64,000 nucleotides of DNA from assembly GCF_002288925.2 (NCBI RefSeq), contig NW_022098069.1, positions 86,225,606-86,289,605 of the forward strand, written 5' to 3'. This DNA comes from Delphinapterus leucas. Taxonomy: Eukaryota; Chordata; Mammalia; Artiodactyla; Monodontidae. The translations under genes and the position numbers were made by a program. Below are positions 46,801 to 57,500 of the stretch, piece after piece; the first letter of the stretch is position 1; every line of letters begins with the position of its first letter. The notes beneath the pieces are model-generated. The model saw nothing but the letters and a program-made list of their open reading frames with translations. It had not been told where the DNA came from and made no database searches.

Positions 46801-49567
46801 TATACATCAAGAATGTTGGTGATAGCAGAAAACTTAATAACCTGATTTTAAAATGGGCTAAGGACTGGAATAGACATTTCCTCAAAGAAGAAATACAGAT
46901 GGCCAACAGGTTTATGAGTAGATGTTGGGTTATCTAATTATCAGGGAAATGCAAATCAGAACCACAGTGAGATAACACCTTATGCCTGTTAGGATGACTG
47001 TTACCAAAAATCAAAAGACTAGGATTGGTGAGGATGTGGGGAAATTGGAACCCTTGTACATTTTTGGTGGGCATGCAAAATGGTGCAGCTGCTGTGGAAA
47101 ACAGTATGGAATTTCCTCAAAAATTTTAAAAATAGAACTACTGTTATAATCCTGTAATCCTACTTCTGGATATATATCCAAAGGAAATGAAAACAGGATA
47201 TTAAAGAGATGTCTGCACTCACATGTTCATCGCAGCACTTACTCATAATAGCTAAGCTGTGGAAACAACCTAAAAGTCCATCAGTGGAGGAATGGATAAA
47301 GAAAATATAGTATACACATACAATGGAATATTATTCAGCCTTAGAAAAAGAGAACTGCAAAATGCCACAACATGGGTGAACCTTGAGGAGATTATGCTAA
47401 GTGAAATAAGCCAGTCACGAAGAAATAGTGCATGATTCCACTTATATGAGCATCTAAAGTAGATTTATTAGAAGCACAGAGTAGAATGGTGGTTGCCAGA
47501 TGGGAAGTTGTTGATCAACAGGTCTAAAGTTTCAGTTATGCAAAATGAACAAGTTTTAGCCATCTGCCATACAACATTGTGCCTGTAGTTAACAATACCG
47601 TATTGTACTCCTGAATTTAAGAGGGGAGATCTCATGTTATGTGTTCTTACCATAAAAAAAAAAGAAAAAAAAATATATTGGTGAGGGAATTCCTTGGCGG
47701 TCCAGTGGTTAGGACTCGGCGCTTCCACTTCAGGCGGTGCAGGTTCAGTCCCTGGTTGGGAGAACTAAGATCCTGCAAGTCCTGTGGCATGGCAAAAAAT
47801 AAAATATTGGTGATAAAGTGCTTCTAATGAGTGTCTGGTCAATAACAGTTACATGATGCTCTTGATTGTACAGTGCATGTTGATTTCAGTTATATTAAAA
47901 TGTGAAAGATTCCATCCTAGAATCACTAAAATATGGTGATTTCACTATAGTGTCATTGGGTATCATTATTTAATGTTTTTCCCTATCCCAGTGAGGTATA
48001 AAGTGTCATCCATATGAATTTTAACTTGCATTTTTATTAATGAAGTTGAATATTTTTCAGTATTTGTAGGAGTATTATTTTAGTAACTGTTAAGATCTTT
48101 AGTATTGAAACTAAAGGTTAGATGTTTCTGATTGTATTCAAGTTTACAGAGTTTTTCCTCAAAGAGAGACCGCTTAATGTGGATATTACTTGATTTTTTT
48201 TTTTTTTTTAATGTAGTTAGTTTAAGAAATACTCTCTGGAACTGGCATTTATGACAGGTGTGAAGCTGTTATTCATGAACTTGTACGTTAGAATCACCAA
48301 GGAGCCTGCTGAAATGTAGCTTCTGGCCCTGTTGCAGAGTGATTTAGTGTGGAATGAGGCGCAGGAAACTATTCTTAACAAACTCCCCCAGGTGATTACC
48401 ATGCTGTGGACCATGCTGAGAGGCTGTGGGAGGTTGAGGTGTAGTTACAGCTACAGATTTTCTGAGAACCTCTTTGGTAATACTGGCTGAAGAATTACAG
48501 GAGTAGAATACATGACTAGAAGGCCATGGAAACTTGTTAATAAACTGCTTTTAATGTTAAGAAGTGAAGAATTTCAATTATTAACTGTGAAGGGTCCAGC
48601 ATGTCTAGGTTTTTGAGAAGAATTACATGGTAAGTCAGGATTGTTGAATGTCACATATAGTTCCATCTAATGTAACAATGTGAAAAAAGAAAAATGAGAT
48701 TTTTGTTAAGGTAATTCTTTTATATTGGTAATTGCTTCATTTCAAGGTTTTCTCAGAACCTGTGATGTCTAGAGTAAACAGCTTAGGCTAAAACAAGGTT
48801 TGATTACTTAAGCAGAACGTAAGTTCCAGGAAGGAAATGGTGCTCATTCTTCTATTTGCAGACTCTAAAACAGTGCTTGGTGCGTGGTGGGCATTCAGTA
48901 ATATTCGAATGTATGAATATGCAGAACAGTTTACATATCAAGTACTCTTCAGGGAGTAGGAGTTTGCTTTGAATCACTTAAAATTGCCTATAGGAAGTGG
49001 TTGCAGTGGGTCTTATCAATACATAGACTTTTTATTAATCCTGCTATGGATTTTTTTTTTTTGCCCGCGGCCCGCGGCATGTGGGATCTTAATTCCCCGA
49101 CCAGGGATGGAACCCCCCCCACCCGCTGCAGTGGAAGCTCGGGGTCTTAACCACTGGACAACCAGGGAAGGTACCCCCTGCTATGGATTTTTAATTGAGG
49201 TTCATTTATTATGGAGATTGTGGGAATAATCATTATATCATTTAGATTCTTCTTATGTAAATTACATTTTAAATTTATAATTGGTAGTATGAATAAAGCT
49301 CTTGAATTAAAAACATCACTGTTTTCCTTTTAGGAGTTAATGGAGCAGTTTCATCAAGTTGAATCTCAGCTAAATAAGCTAAATCATCTTCTTACTGATA
49401 TTCTTGCTGATGTGAAGACAAAAAGAAAAATTTTGGCATCTAATAAACTGCATCAAATGGAAAGAGAATTATATGTATATTTTTTTAAAGATGAAGATTA
49501 TCTGAAAGATATTGTGGAGAATTTAGAAAACCGGTCAAAGATTAAGGCTGTTGGTCTGGAAGATTGA
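38785..49567 (+). CDS. HAUS3: HAUS3, complete augmin complex subunit 3
   Basis: The four coding exons are 38785-39693, 40648-41087, 42642-42870 and 49334-49567. They join in phase (0, 2, 0) to 603 residues plus a stop, equal to the human length. The protein starts [19 protein letters not shown] and ends IKAVGLED. It is mostly helical, with long coiled coils rich in Leu, Glu, Lys and Gln at about residues 90-150, 250-400 and 480-560. From family knowledge, HAUS3 is one of eight subunits of augmin, which recruits gamma-tubulin rings to existing spindle microtubules for branching nucleation and holds centrosomes together in mitosis. The start codon is in the conserved position, and no in-frame break occurs. 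The gene is nested in the 5' part of POLN. Confidence 0.97.
39694..40647. other. HAUS3: HAUS3 intron, no other feature seen
   Basis: AT-rich intronic sequence with no recognised repeat or gene. Confidence 0.7.
40648..41087 (+). CDS. HAUS3: HAUS3 coding exon 2
   Basis: The exon follows a TGTGTAG acceptor. It encodes [20 protein letters not shown] and further coiled coil to TKDYSTH, and ends two bases into an arginine codon before gtgggc. Confidence 0.97.
41088..42641. other. HAUS3: HAUS3 intron with one MIR remnant
   Basis: AT-rich intronic sequence. The stretch near 42.2 kb resembles MIR; nothing else is recognised. Confidence 0.65.
42180..42315 (-). repeat. MIR remnant
   Basis: The order 'aattaagtctcagaggttgactt' and then 'agaactcagatctaggtct' matches an antisense MIR. 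Confidence 0.5.
42642..42870 (+). CDS. HAUS3: HAUS3 coding exon 3
   Basis: The exon follows a CATTTTAG acceptor. It encodes [15 protein letters not shown] through [10 protein letters not shown] and ends before gtgggt. A SINE begins 48 bases downstream in the intron. Confidence 0.97.
42918..43135 (+). repeat. CHR-type SINE (young long-bodied form)
   Basis: It has a GGCGCAGTGGTTGAGAGCC head and a GC-rich body with GCCATGGCCGCTGAGC. The duplication AGTGTTCA occurs at 42910-42917 and 43136-43143, within a longer imperfect match. It begins 48 bases after the HAUS3 exon 3 donor. Confidence 0.9.
43630..44530 (-). repeat. old L1 fragment, antisense
   Basis: Read on the - strand, it follows the C-terminal part of L1 ORF2. 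Recognisable segments include the complements of the 'acattaactgttctgttgac' type region, the 'catttccctgattactaatga' type region and the segment ending 'ccaccatttattgag'. It is interrupted by a CA repeat and carries many stops. Confidence 0.65.
43814..43842. repeat. (CA)n microsatellite
   Basis: About 13 CA units are followed by interrupted TCACAC units, inside the antisense L1 fragment. Confidence 0.95.
45075..45775 (-). repeat. old L1 3' end, antisense
   Basis: The - strand reads as the 3' end of an old L1: the stretch with 'tggaatactcagccgc', then the untranslated part with 'gtgtattttaccacagtaa' as the far 3' end. Confidence 0.75.
45776..46510 (-). repeat. further antisense L1 fragments
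   Basis: Segments such as 'cctgtagttctgtcagtttt' and 'ctttcttttggttagtatttg' match antisense L1 ORF2 of old mammalian families. The boundaries are unclear. Confidence 0.5.
46835..47665 (+). repeat. L1 3' end, sense orientation
   Basis: The segment carries the end of L1 ORF2 and the 3' untranslated region, with the landmarks 'acatttcctcaaagaag', 'caatggaatattattcagcc' and 'attatgctaagtgaaataag', and an A-rich tail near 47653-47673. It lies in the last HAUS3 intron. A SINE then inserted just after its tail. Confidence 0.8.
47685..47803 (+). repeat. CHR-type SINE (short form)
   Basis: The short form is flanked by a perfect 10-base duplication ATATTGGTGA (47675-47684 and 47804-47813). It inserted next to the L1 poly(A) tail. 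Confidence 0.9.
47814..49039. other. HAUS3: HAUS3 intron sequence, nothing firmly recognised
   Basis: AT-rich intron. A decayed MIR-like tail may lie near 48.87-48.93 kb. Confidence 0.5.
49056..49176 (-). repeat. CHR-type SINE (short form)
   Basis: The short form on the - strand is flanked by a perfect 16-base duplication CCTGCTATGGATTTTT (49040-49055 and 49177-49192). It lies 157 bases before the acceptor of the last HAUS3 exon. Confidence 0.92.
49334..49567 (+). CDS. HAUS3: HAUS3 last coding exon
   Basis: The exon follows a CCTTTTAG acceptor. It encodes [20 protein letters not shown] and ends GLED before TGA at 49565-49567. Confidence 0.97.
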   Translation, partial: ELMEQFHQVESQLNKLNHLLTDILADVKTKRKILASNKLHQMERELYVYFFKDEDYLKDIVENLENRSKIKAVGLED

Positions 49568-49631
49568 AAATGAAATCTTTACTGCATGTGCTGTATTTTA
49601 ATATTTTATATATTAGGAGGAGAATATAGCT

Positions 49632-49637
49632 AATAAA
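49632..49637 (+). terminator. HAUS3: HAUS3 poly(A) signal AATAAA
   Basis: The canonical hexamer lies 65 bases after the stop codon, which would give a very short 3'UTR. Confidence 0.7.
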
Positions 49638-51405
49638 CACTGAAAATTTTAAATTCGAGGTCAATGGAACATTTCATTTAATGAATTCAAGTATTATATC
49701 AATTTGGTTTATTATATGTTTGTTCGAAGTCCCAGTGCTTTTTATGACTTGAACATTTGCTTGGTGGCACTTAGTCCTGGTAACTTTTAAGTTACAGGGA
49801 AAAAGCATTATTATATAATGCAGATATTTTTTACAGAGTTAATTGTATCTCATTTTTGTTTTTTTTTAGAGATAGAAATTTCTGCTGTTAAATATTTTAA
49901 AAATTTGTAGGACTTTGAATCAGCATTGTTAAAGCTGTAGACCTTAATAAATGGAATAGTTAAGTTCCCTCATATTTGTCTATGAAGTAAAATTCTGCCA
50001 CTCAAACTGTATTCACCCATAATTCCCTGCTGTAGACTTCGAGACTTAAATTTTAATGTTCCTGCTTGTACCACAAAGAATGTCAAGTCTCCATTGGCCT
50101 TTGCTCATTTTAGCGGTTGGGTCCTAGGGATTCAACATATCTGCAGGACAGATCTCAGCAGTGCTTTGACTTCAGTCTGACTTACATATAATGAATGTCT
50201 TTCAAAATGAAATTTCAAAATTCCATGGAAGTGGTTGCTCAGATGATGTATAACACTATTTTAATCAATTTCTTAGGAGTGAAAATATCTAAGTGTTGGA
50301 TTCTATTGGTTGGGATACAAGTGTAGTATTTGGACAATTAGAAATTATTTTAAGAGTTGAGGTAAAATAATTTGAAGTAGCTTATTTATCAGTTATTACA
50401 TCAAATGATTCTTGAGTGCCTAGTTTATATGTGACCTCTGTTACATACAAAGTAAGCTTTATGGAGAAAAGAGAAGATTTAGACACTACTTGCAAGAAAT
50501 ATTACTGCTCCAAAAATGTATTACCTGCTTGTAATGTGGAATGCCTGTCTAAAAACTTCACATTTTAGGGGATGTTTATGGAGTTTTTTAGCTATAACCA
50601 TCAGAAAATGGGTATGCTCAGATGACATATGGGCCTTGACAATTTTGAATTTGCTAATTATTGTATTTGTACATTTTTCAAATTTTGTATTTGTTAAGTA
50701 GGTCTTAATATGCTTGAAAAATTTGTAGCAATAAGTTTTGCCTAAGATTTTGTTACTAACTCCTCACAGGTGACCTTTGTTTGTTCCTGTTTTTCCCTCT
50801 GCCCTACCTTGGAATTGAGAATTTACTTGAAATTTTCCTCCTCTCCAGTAATGTGGGAAAATGTCACCTGGTTTTCTGGTTCATGAAACAGCAAATTCTG
50901 TTTAGATTAGTGCCAAGTACATTAGATGTATTACCAGCTACTCGATGATTTGTACTGTCCCTTCTAGACCTTCACCTGCTCAGCCCAGGGGACCAGTACA
51001 GCCCAGCAGTGCAAGTGAAAGGATGTTAGGTTATGTGTCTGTCATAATAACCCAAGTCAGTTAAAAATAATTTTTATGTTACTAGATCTGTATGTTTGAA
51101 GACTATAATAGCCATTTGTTTCAAACCTCAGGAAGTAGGAAATATTTGAGTAGATTGCTTGCTTCAAGATTGGAGATACGTTCTTTACTTTGTTGTCTAT
51201 TTACCATAATACCCAGTTGAGCCTCTAAATGTTTAACTTTCTTCTTACTATCTTATCTGTATTATGGGGACAATTAATACCTATTTCCTGTAGTGGTGAA
51301 TATAGTAATTTTTATGAATGTCTATGTAAAAATTTTTACATGACTTGTTTCTTATTTTGAAGTCTCAAAATTAATATATGGGTATTATGTTTATCTTATG
51401 TTTAG
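49638..51405. other. POLN 5' intron between HAUS3 and first POLN coding exon
   Basis: AT-rich sequence without a recognised repeat or gene. It separates the HAUS3 poly(A) site from the first POLN coding exon. Confidence 0.65.
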
Positions 51406-51550
51406 GATTTTATGAAAATGGAAGGTTACGAGGCATTTGTAGGCTTTGACCTCTGTAAGATACCACTCTCCAGTGTTGCTCAGAAGATTATGTCTGCTAT
51501 GCATTCAGGTGGTTTAGTGGAGTCTAAGAATTGGACAGAGAGTGAAAAGA
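51406..51550 (+). CDS. POLN: POLN coding exon 1 (12 bases of 5'UTR, then start)
   Basis: The exon follows a TATGTTTAG acceptor and ends one base into a threonine codon before gtgagt. It contains the conserved [19 protein letters not shown] segment. Confidence 0.92.
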
Positions 51551-54500
51551 GTGAGTAATTTTTATGAACCTTCATATTTTTTGTTACCTTGAGTCTTAAT
51601 TATTCTTAAGGCTAAGTTTTGAGAATCATTGACCTTAAAAATGAAAGAGTTATTTTACCAGCAAAAGTGGGTTTACTCGAGAATAGCAGAGAATTGCAAT
51701 TTGGGACAAGCATGCTATACAAAGGCCAAAGGCAAGTCTAACAAAGGAGAGGAACATTATTTTATAGAGAGAAAGGTGGATGTTGGCAGGGGTTGTTTTG
51801 AATCAAAGTCCATTGGAGAAAAGTGAGAGTTCAAAGTGCTGGTGGTTTCCGGCTGAGTTGCTGAGGAAGTGGATTTCTTGTAGGAGATGCCCTGTACGTC
51901 TTTTCCTGTGGGGACCTGTAATTGATGATTCTTTCCTGTTGATTCTTCCTCCTGCTGACTTTGAGTGGTACTGCATGAGAGCTCCCCCTTCTGGCCTGCC
52001 AACTCCATTTTAGTGAGCCTTCTCCTTATTCATTTTCACAAAACGAAATGTAGCAGAGTTTTTCTATAGAACTTTTTATTGTGTAGGGAAGTTCCTGCCT
52101 ACAAGCAGTCCAGCTTCCCCTTGTTTTACTCTCATTCAGTGATGACTGAGCTGCTGCTCACTAAATTTTATATTCTCTTAGCCCTTACTGCTTTGAAAAT
52201 GTGACACTCTCTTCGTTGTTTCAGGCATTTCTGCCAAACGTTCCCTTAGAATCTGGTTCAGCTGTTTAAGGAACTTCACAAGAGGCGGGCTCTTTCATAG
52301 TGCCCATTTCTAAACCCTTAGCTCTCAGGTCATTGAACCTGTATTTGCTTATTTGTGGTGGACAAGAGAAGTGTTCTTGACAGTATGTGTATTATACCGC
52401 CGTAGAATTGTATAAACTGTTACATGACAGATCAGTGGATCTGTGTACATATGTTTATGACATATGATATAATAGTAAAAGCAGTGACATAATGCTCACA
52501 AGTGTGACTGAAATGGTTGGAATACCAGGTGTGGTTTTTTTGTTTTTTTTTTTACTAGCAAAGCAGTTTTTATTTTAAATTGTAAGTCTGGACCAATAAT
52601 ATGTTTTTCTCTTCTACAGAGTAGGTTATAAGTGAGTGAGATATAATTAATTATATTGAGATGAAATAATTGAGAAGTATTAACACATAGTGCAAAAGCT
52701 GTTATAAATGCAGTTTGTCGATTAAGATACAGTAACGCTTAACGTTTCAGTCTATTCATATTCAGGCATCTGTTGCCCTTGTTATGGAAGTCAATAATGA
52801 AGAGTAAGAATTTTGGGGTATGGGCTACATACCTAGCAATTGATAGTGTTTTAGGGGGAATGTTGGTGCTGGGGGAAGTAGTAAAGAAAGTTAACATCAA
52901 ACAACAAAGAGCCGGGACTTCCCTAGTGGCACAGTGGTGAAGAATCTGCCTGCCAATACAGGGGACATGGGTTCGATCCCTGGTCTGGGAAGATCCCACA
53001 TGCCGCAGAGCAACTAAGCCCATGTTCCACAACTGCTGAGCACACGTGCCACAACTGCTGAAGCCCACGTGCCTAGAGCTTGTGCTTTGCAACAAGAGAA
53101 GCCACTGCAATGAGAAGCCTGCGCGCCGCAACGAAGAGTAGCCCCTGCTCGCCACAACTAGAGAAAGCCCGCGTGCAGCAACGAAGACCCAACACAGCCA
53201 AAAATAAGTAAATAAATTAATTTAAAAAAAATCAAAGAGCCTTCTCCTTTATTCTGTATACTTGCTTTCCAAAAGAAAAGAGCAGTGTGCACTTGACAGA
53301 GTTCAAAATATACTTACCTTCAAAAACTGATAAAATAGGGGCTTCCCTGGTGGTGCAGTGGTTGAGTGTCCGCCTGCCGATGCAGGGGACACGGGTTCGC
53401 GCCCCGGTCCGGGAAGATCCCACATGCCGCGGAGCGGCTGGGCCCGTGAGCCATGGCCGCTGAGCCTGCGCGTCCGGAGCCTGTGCTCCTCAACGGGAGA
53501 GGCCACAACAGTGAGAGGCCCGCGTACCGCAAAAAAAAAACTGATAAAATAATAAAATGCCTCTTGAAGGAGTAATGTGAGTCTCTGTTGAGAAAAATTA
53601 ATGGCAGTCAGCCCCTGTCATGAGCTGTCTTGTCATGCTCTTAAAATACCCTGTTAAAATCCTAATTTTCATAAATTTATTGAGAAGATAAGGTATTTTC
53701 TGTCAAGTGTTCTTGGATTTTCACAAAGATTATATTTGTTCCTGTGTCACACTCTTACTGTGAACTTAGTTAAAACAACACACATTTGTTACCTCATAGT
53801 TGCTGTGGGTCAGGAGCCTGGGCACAGCTTAGCTGGGTCCTCTGCAGGGCTGCAGTGCAGGTGCCAGTCAGGGCTGGGGTCTCATCTGAGGCTCGAAATG
53901 GGAAGCATTTGCTTGTAAGCTCACACGGTTGTGGGCAGAGTTCAGCCCCTTGTAGGCTCTTGGACTGAGGGTCTCGGTTCTTGGTGATGGTTGGCTAGAA
54001 GCCACCCTCAGTTCGTTTCCACGTGATTCTCTCCATAAGCAGCTTTACATTATTGCAGCCTTTTCAAAGCCGGCAAGAGTGTCCCTGGCAAGGCTGACAT
54101 TACATTCCTATGTAAGGTAATCACATTGTCACCGTTGCTGTATTCTTTTGGTTAGAAGTAAGTCCCACCCACACTCAAGGGGTTACACAAGGGCATGAAT
54201 ACTAGAAGGCAGGGGATGTGGGACCACCTTAGAGTCTGTCTGCCACACAGTCCCACCAGTTTTATTCTTATTTCATATAAATCTGAGTTAAAGTTGGATT
54301 GCTCATGGGTTGTTGGTGAAAGAATGATGCTGAACCTGAATTGACTCCCGGACTCTTGTCACATGCTGAGCTGTTATGTCAAATCCTTCTCTCTTATAAA
54401 TAAAATCGTAAATCAGCATTTCGTTTCTAAAAGCCCATTTCATACCAGATAAATAGCGAAATTGAACTCAGAAATCAATGGAAATAAACGACAAATATTT

Positions 54501-57500
54501 GCTTTTACAAAAATGTATTAAGTAAAACCAAACAATGTTATATGTCATTTGGGGATCTAATTTTCTGATCTGCTAGACTGACTGAGGTATACACACCCAG
54601 TAAGAATTGGACAGTGTGTATCTTCTTGCAGCAAGGTTGGTCTTTATTTAAAAACCCTTTGCTGTGAAAAAAAGATGGAAAAACTTAAAATACAGCTTAA
54701 TGAATTAATATAAAGAGGACACCATGTAACTACCTCGTGCATTGCCAATATCTCAAAATTTCCTTCTCAATACTCTTCTGCTCAAAGGTAACCGTTATGC
54801 GGACTTTTATGGCAGCCACTTCCCACTTCCTAATCATATGAGGGAGTTTTACATCGCTCCAAAGGCCTTTCTGGCAGAGATTACTTGTCCACCACGCCGG
54901 AGTCCATCCATCCTCCTCGGAGGCATGCCAGCAGATGACGTGGCTCAGTGTCCTTGCAGCCAGGTGTGGCCAAGTGGCAGGTTCCTGTCAGCAGGGTGTG
55001 CTGTTGCCAGGGCAGTCCCGAAGACACCTGACTTGCTTCCCAGCTGGCCTTTTTCCTTCCATCCAGTTGGAATCTGGAACGACTCCTTTCCAACCTGCAA
55101 ATGAAAACAGTGTCCTAGAGGACTGTGGACCAACGTGCTGGAGGGACCCCGGGTCCAGAGTGACTTCATGAAAAGGCTGCTCCACCAGCTGAGACCACTC
55201 ACCTCAGAACAAGAGAGAAATAAACTTCTGTGGTTTAAACTATTGTATGGGTGGGTCTTTTGTGACTGTGGCTTAGCTTTTTACCTTAACTCTTACACCT
55301 TTAAACTAGATTCAGAATTGGGTTCGTCTGACTTGAATTTACATTGTCTTTTTTTTTTGCGGTACGCAGGCCTCTCACTGTTGTGGCCTCTCCCATTGCG
55401 GAGCACAGGCTCCGGACGCGCAGGCTCAGCGGCCATGGCTCACGGGCCCAGCCGCTCCGCGGCATGTGGGATCTTCCCGGACCGGGGCACGAACCCGTGT
55501 CCCCTGCGTCGGCAGGCGGACTCTCTCAACCACTGTGCCACCAGGGAAGCCCTACATTTTCATTTTAGTGTTTAGTAATGCCACTGAAAGTCTTTGGGAA
55601 ATACTGGGGGAGGAAGATTTTTCAGGGTGATTTCAAGGTTGTCAGCTGGCCTGGTGCTATGTATAACATGCATTTGATTAAACACGTGTTTATTAGACTA
55701 CATCTCCGTATTTTGCCTAAGTACCTATAGAAATCAAATAACGTTTTCTAGTACACATTTATCCAAAATTGTTTTTAACTTAATAGAGCTTAGGGGTGAA
55801 TATGGTTTTTTTCTAGTAAAATAAGAATAGTTTTATAGACATTACATATTTTTCTTTAAAGGACTATTTTATTTTATTTATTTATTTACTTTTTGGCTGC
55901 GTTGGGTCTTCATTGCCACACGTGGACTTTCTCTGGTTGTGGCGAGCAGGGGCTTCTCGTTGTGGAGCATGGGCTCTAGACACACGGGCTTCAGTAGTTG
56001 TGGCATGTGGGCTCAGTAGTTGTGGCCCGTGGGCTCTAGAGCGCAGGCTCAGTAGTTGTGGTGCACGGGCTTAGGTGCTTCATGGAATGTGGGATCTTCC
56101 CAGACCAGGGCTTGAACCCGTGTCCCCTGCATTGGCAGGCGGATTCTTAACCACTGCGCCACCAGGGAAGCCCAGACATTACAAATTAGTTCAGGTGTGA
56201 GACTCCTCAAGGTAAATATTTGTCAAAATCCAATTCATTAATGTGAAGTGTGTCTAGTCCCACCATCTAGTGGAAATCTTTGCAATTTCAAGGACAGATA
56301 ACATAAAGCTAAATGACAAAATAGATTTATTTTGATTATATTCATTCTGTTTAAGAATAATGTGGATAAACATTTTTATTTCTATCAAATAAACATAAAA
56401 TCCTTCTGTCCAGTCACTTAGCAAACCCTGCCAGGTGTTGGATTCCAATTCCCACGGCTCTAATTCAAGCCTTCGTTCCTTCTCACTTGAAAATTTGCAG
56501 AAGTTTCCTAATTGCTGTTTGCCATCAATTTATTGCCACTTTGCTCCTGCCTTTGCACTGTCGCTGGGATTAGCTCAGCTCTTGTCCTTGCTCTCTGCAG
56601 AATTTATCTGTAGAAGCATCCCCATGTGTTCCTACAGTGCAGCCTGGCCCTTGCCTGCCCTTTAAGTCTTTATGTCCCATCACTTTCCTTCTCTTTATGC
56701 CCCATTCAGATTTCTTTTAATTAATTAATTTTACAGCAGGTCCTTTTTGGTTATCTATTTTAAATACAGCAGTGTGTACATGTCAATCCCAAACTCCCAA
56801 TCTATCTCTCCCCCCACCACCCTTCCCCCCTGGTACCCAAGGCAATCTACAGACTCAATGCAATCCCTGTCAAATTACCAATGGCATTTTTCACAGAACT
56901 AGATCAAAAAATCTTAAAATTTGTATGGAGACACAAAAGAGCCTGAATAGCCAAAGCAAGCTTGAGAAAGAAAAACTCAGCTGGAGGAATCAGGCTCCCT
57001 GACTTCAGACTATGCTACAGAGCTACAGTCATCAAAACAGTATGGTACTGGCACAAAAACAGAAGTATAGATCAAAGGAACAGGATAGAAGGCCCAGAAA
57101 TAAACCCATGTGCCTGTGGTCAATTAATCTATGACAGAGGAGGCAAGACTATACAATGGAGGAAAGATAGTCTCTTCAATAGATGGTGCTGGGAAAACTG
57201 GACAGCTACATGTAAAAGGATGAAACTAGAATATTCTTTAACACCATACACAAAAATAAACTTAAAGTGGATTAAAGACCTAAATGTAAGACTAGATACT
57301 ATAAAACTTAGAGGAAAACATAGGCAGGGCACTCTTTGACATAAACTACGAAAATATCTTTTCTGATCCTTCTCCCAGAGTAATGGAAATAAAAACAAAA
57401 ATAAACAAATGGGGCCTAATTAAACTCAGGAGCTTTTGCACAGCAAAGGAAGCCACAAACAAAACAAAAAGACAACCCACAGAATGGGAGAAAATGTTTG

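Noticed and set aside
53338..53420. tRNA-like sequence with A and B boxes
   Set aside because: It is the head of a CHR SINE and lacks a functional cloverleaf, so it is not a tRNA gene. The same applies to the other SINE heads.
56962..57339. Open frame of 125 codons that resembles a real protein
   Set aside because: It is a piece of L1 ORF2 within the twin-primed insertion, without the catalytic domains.
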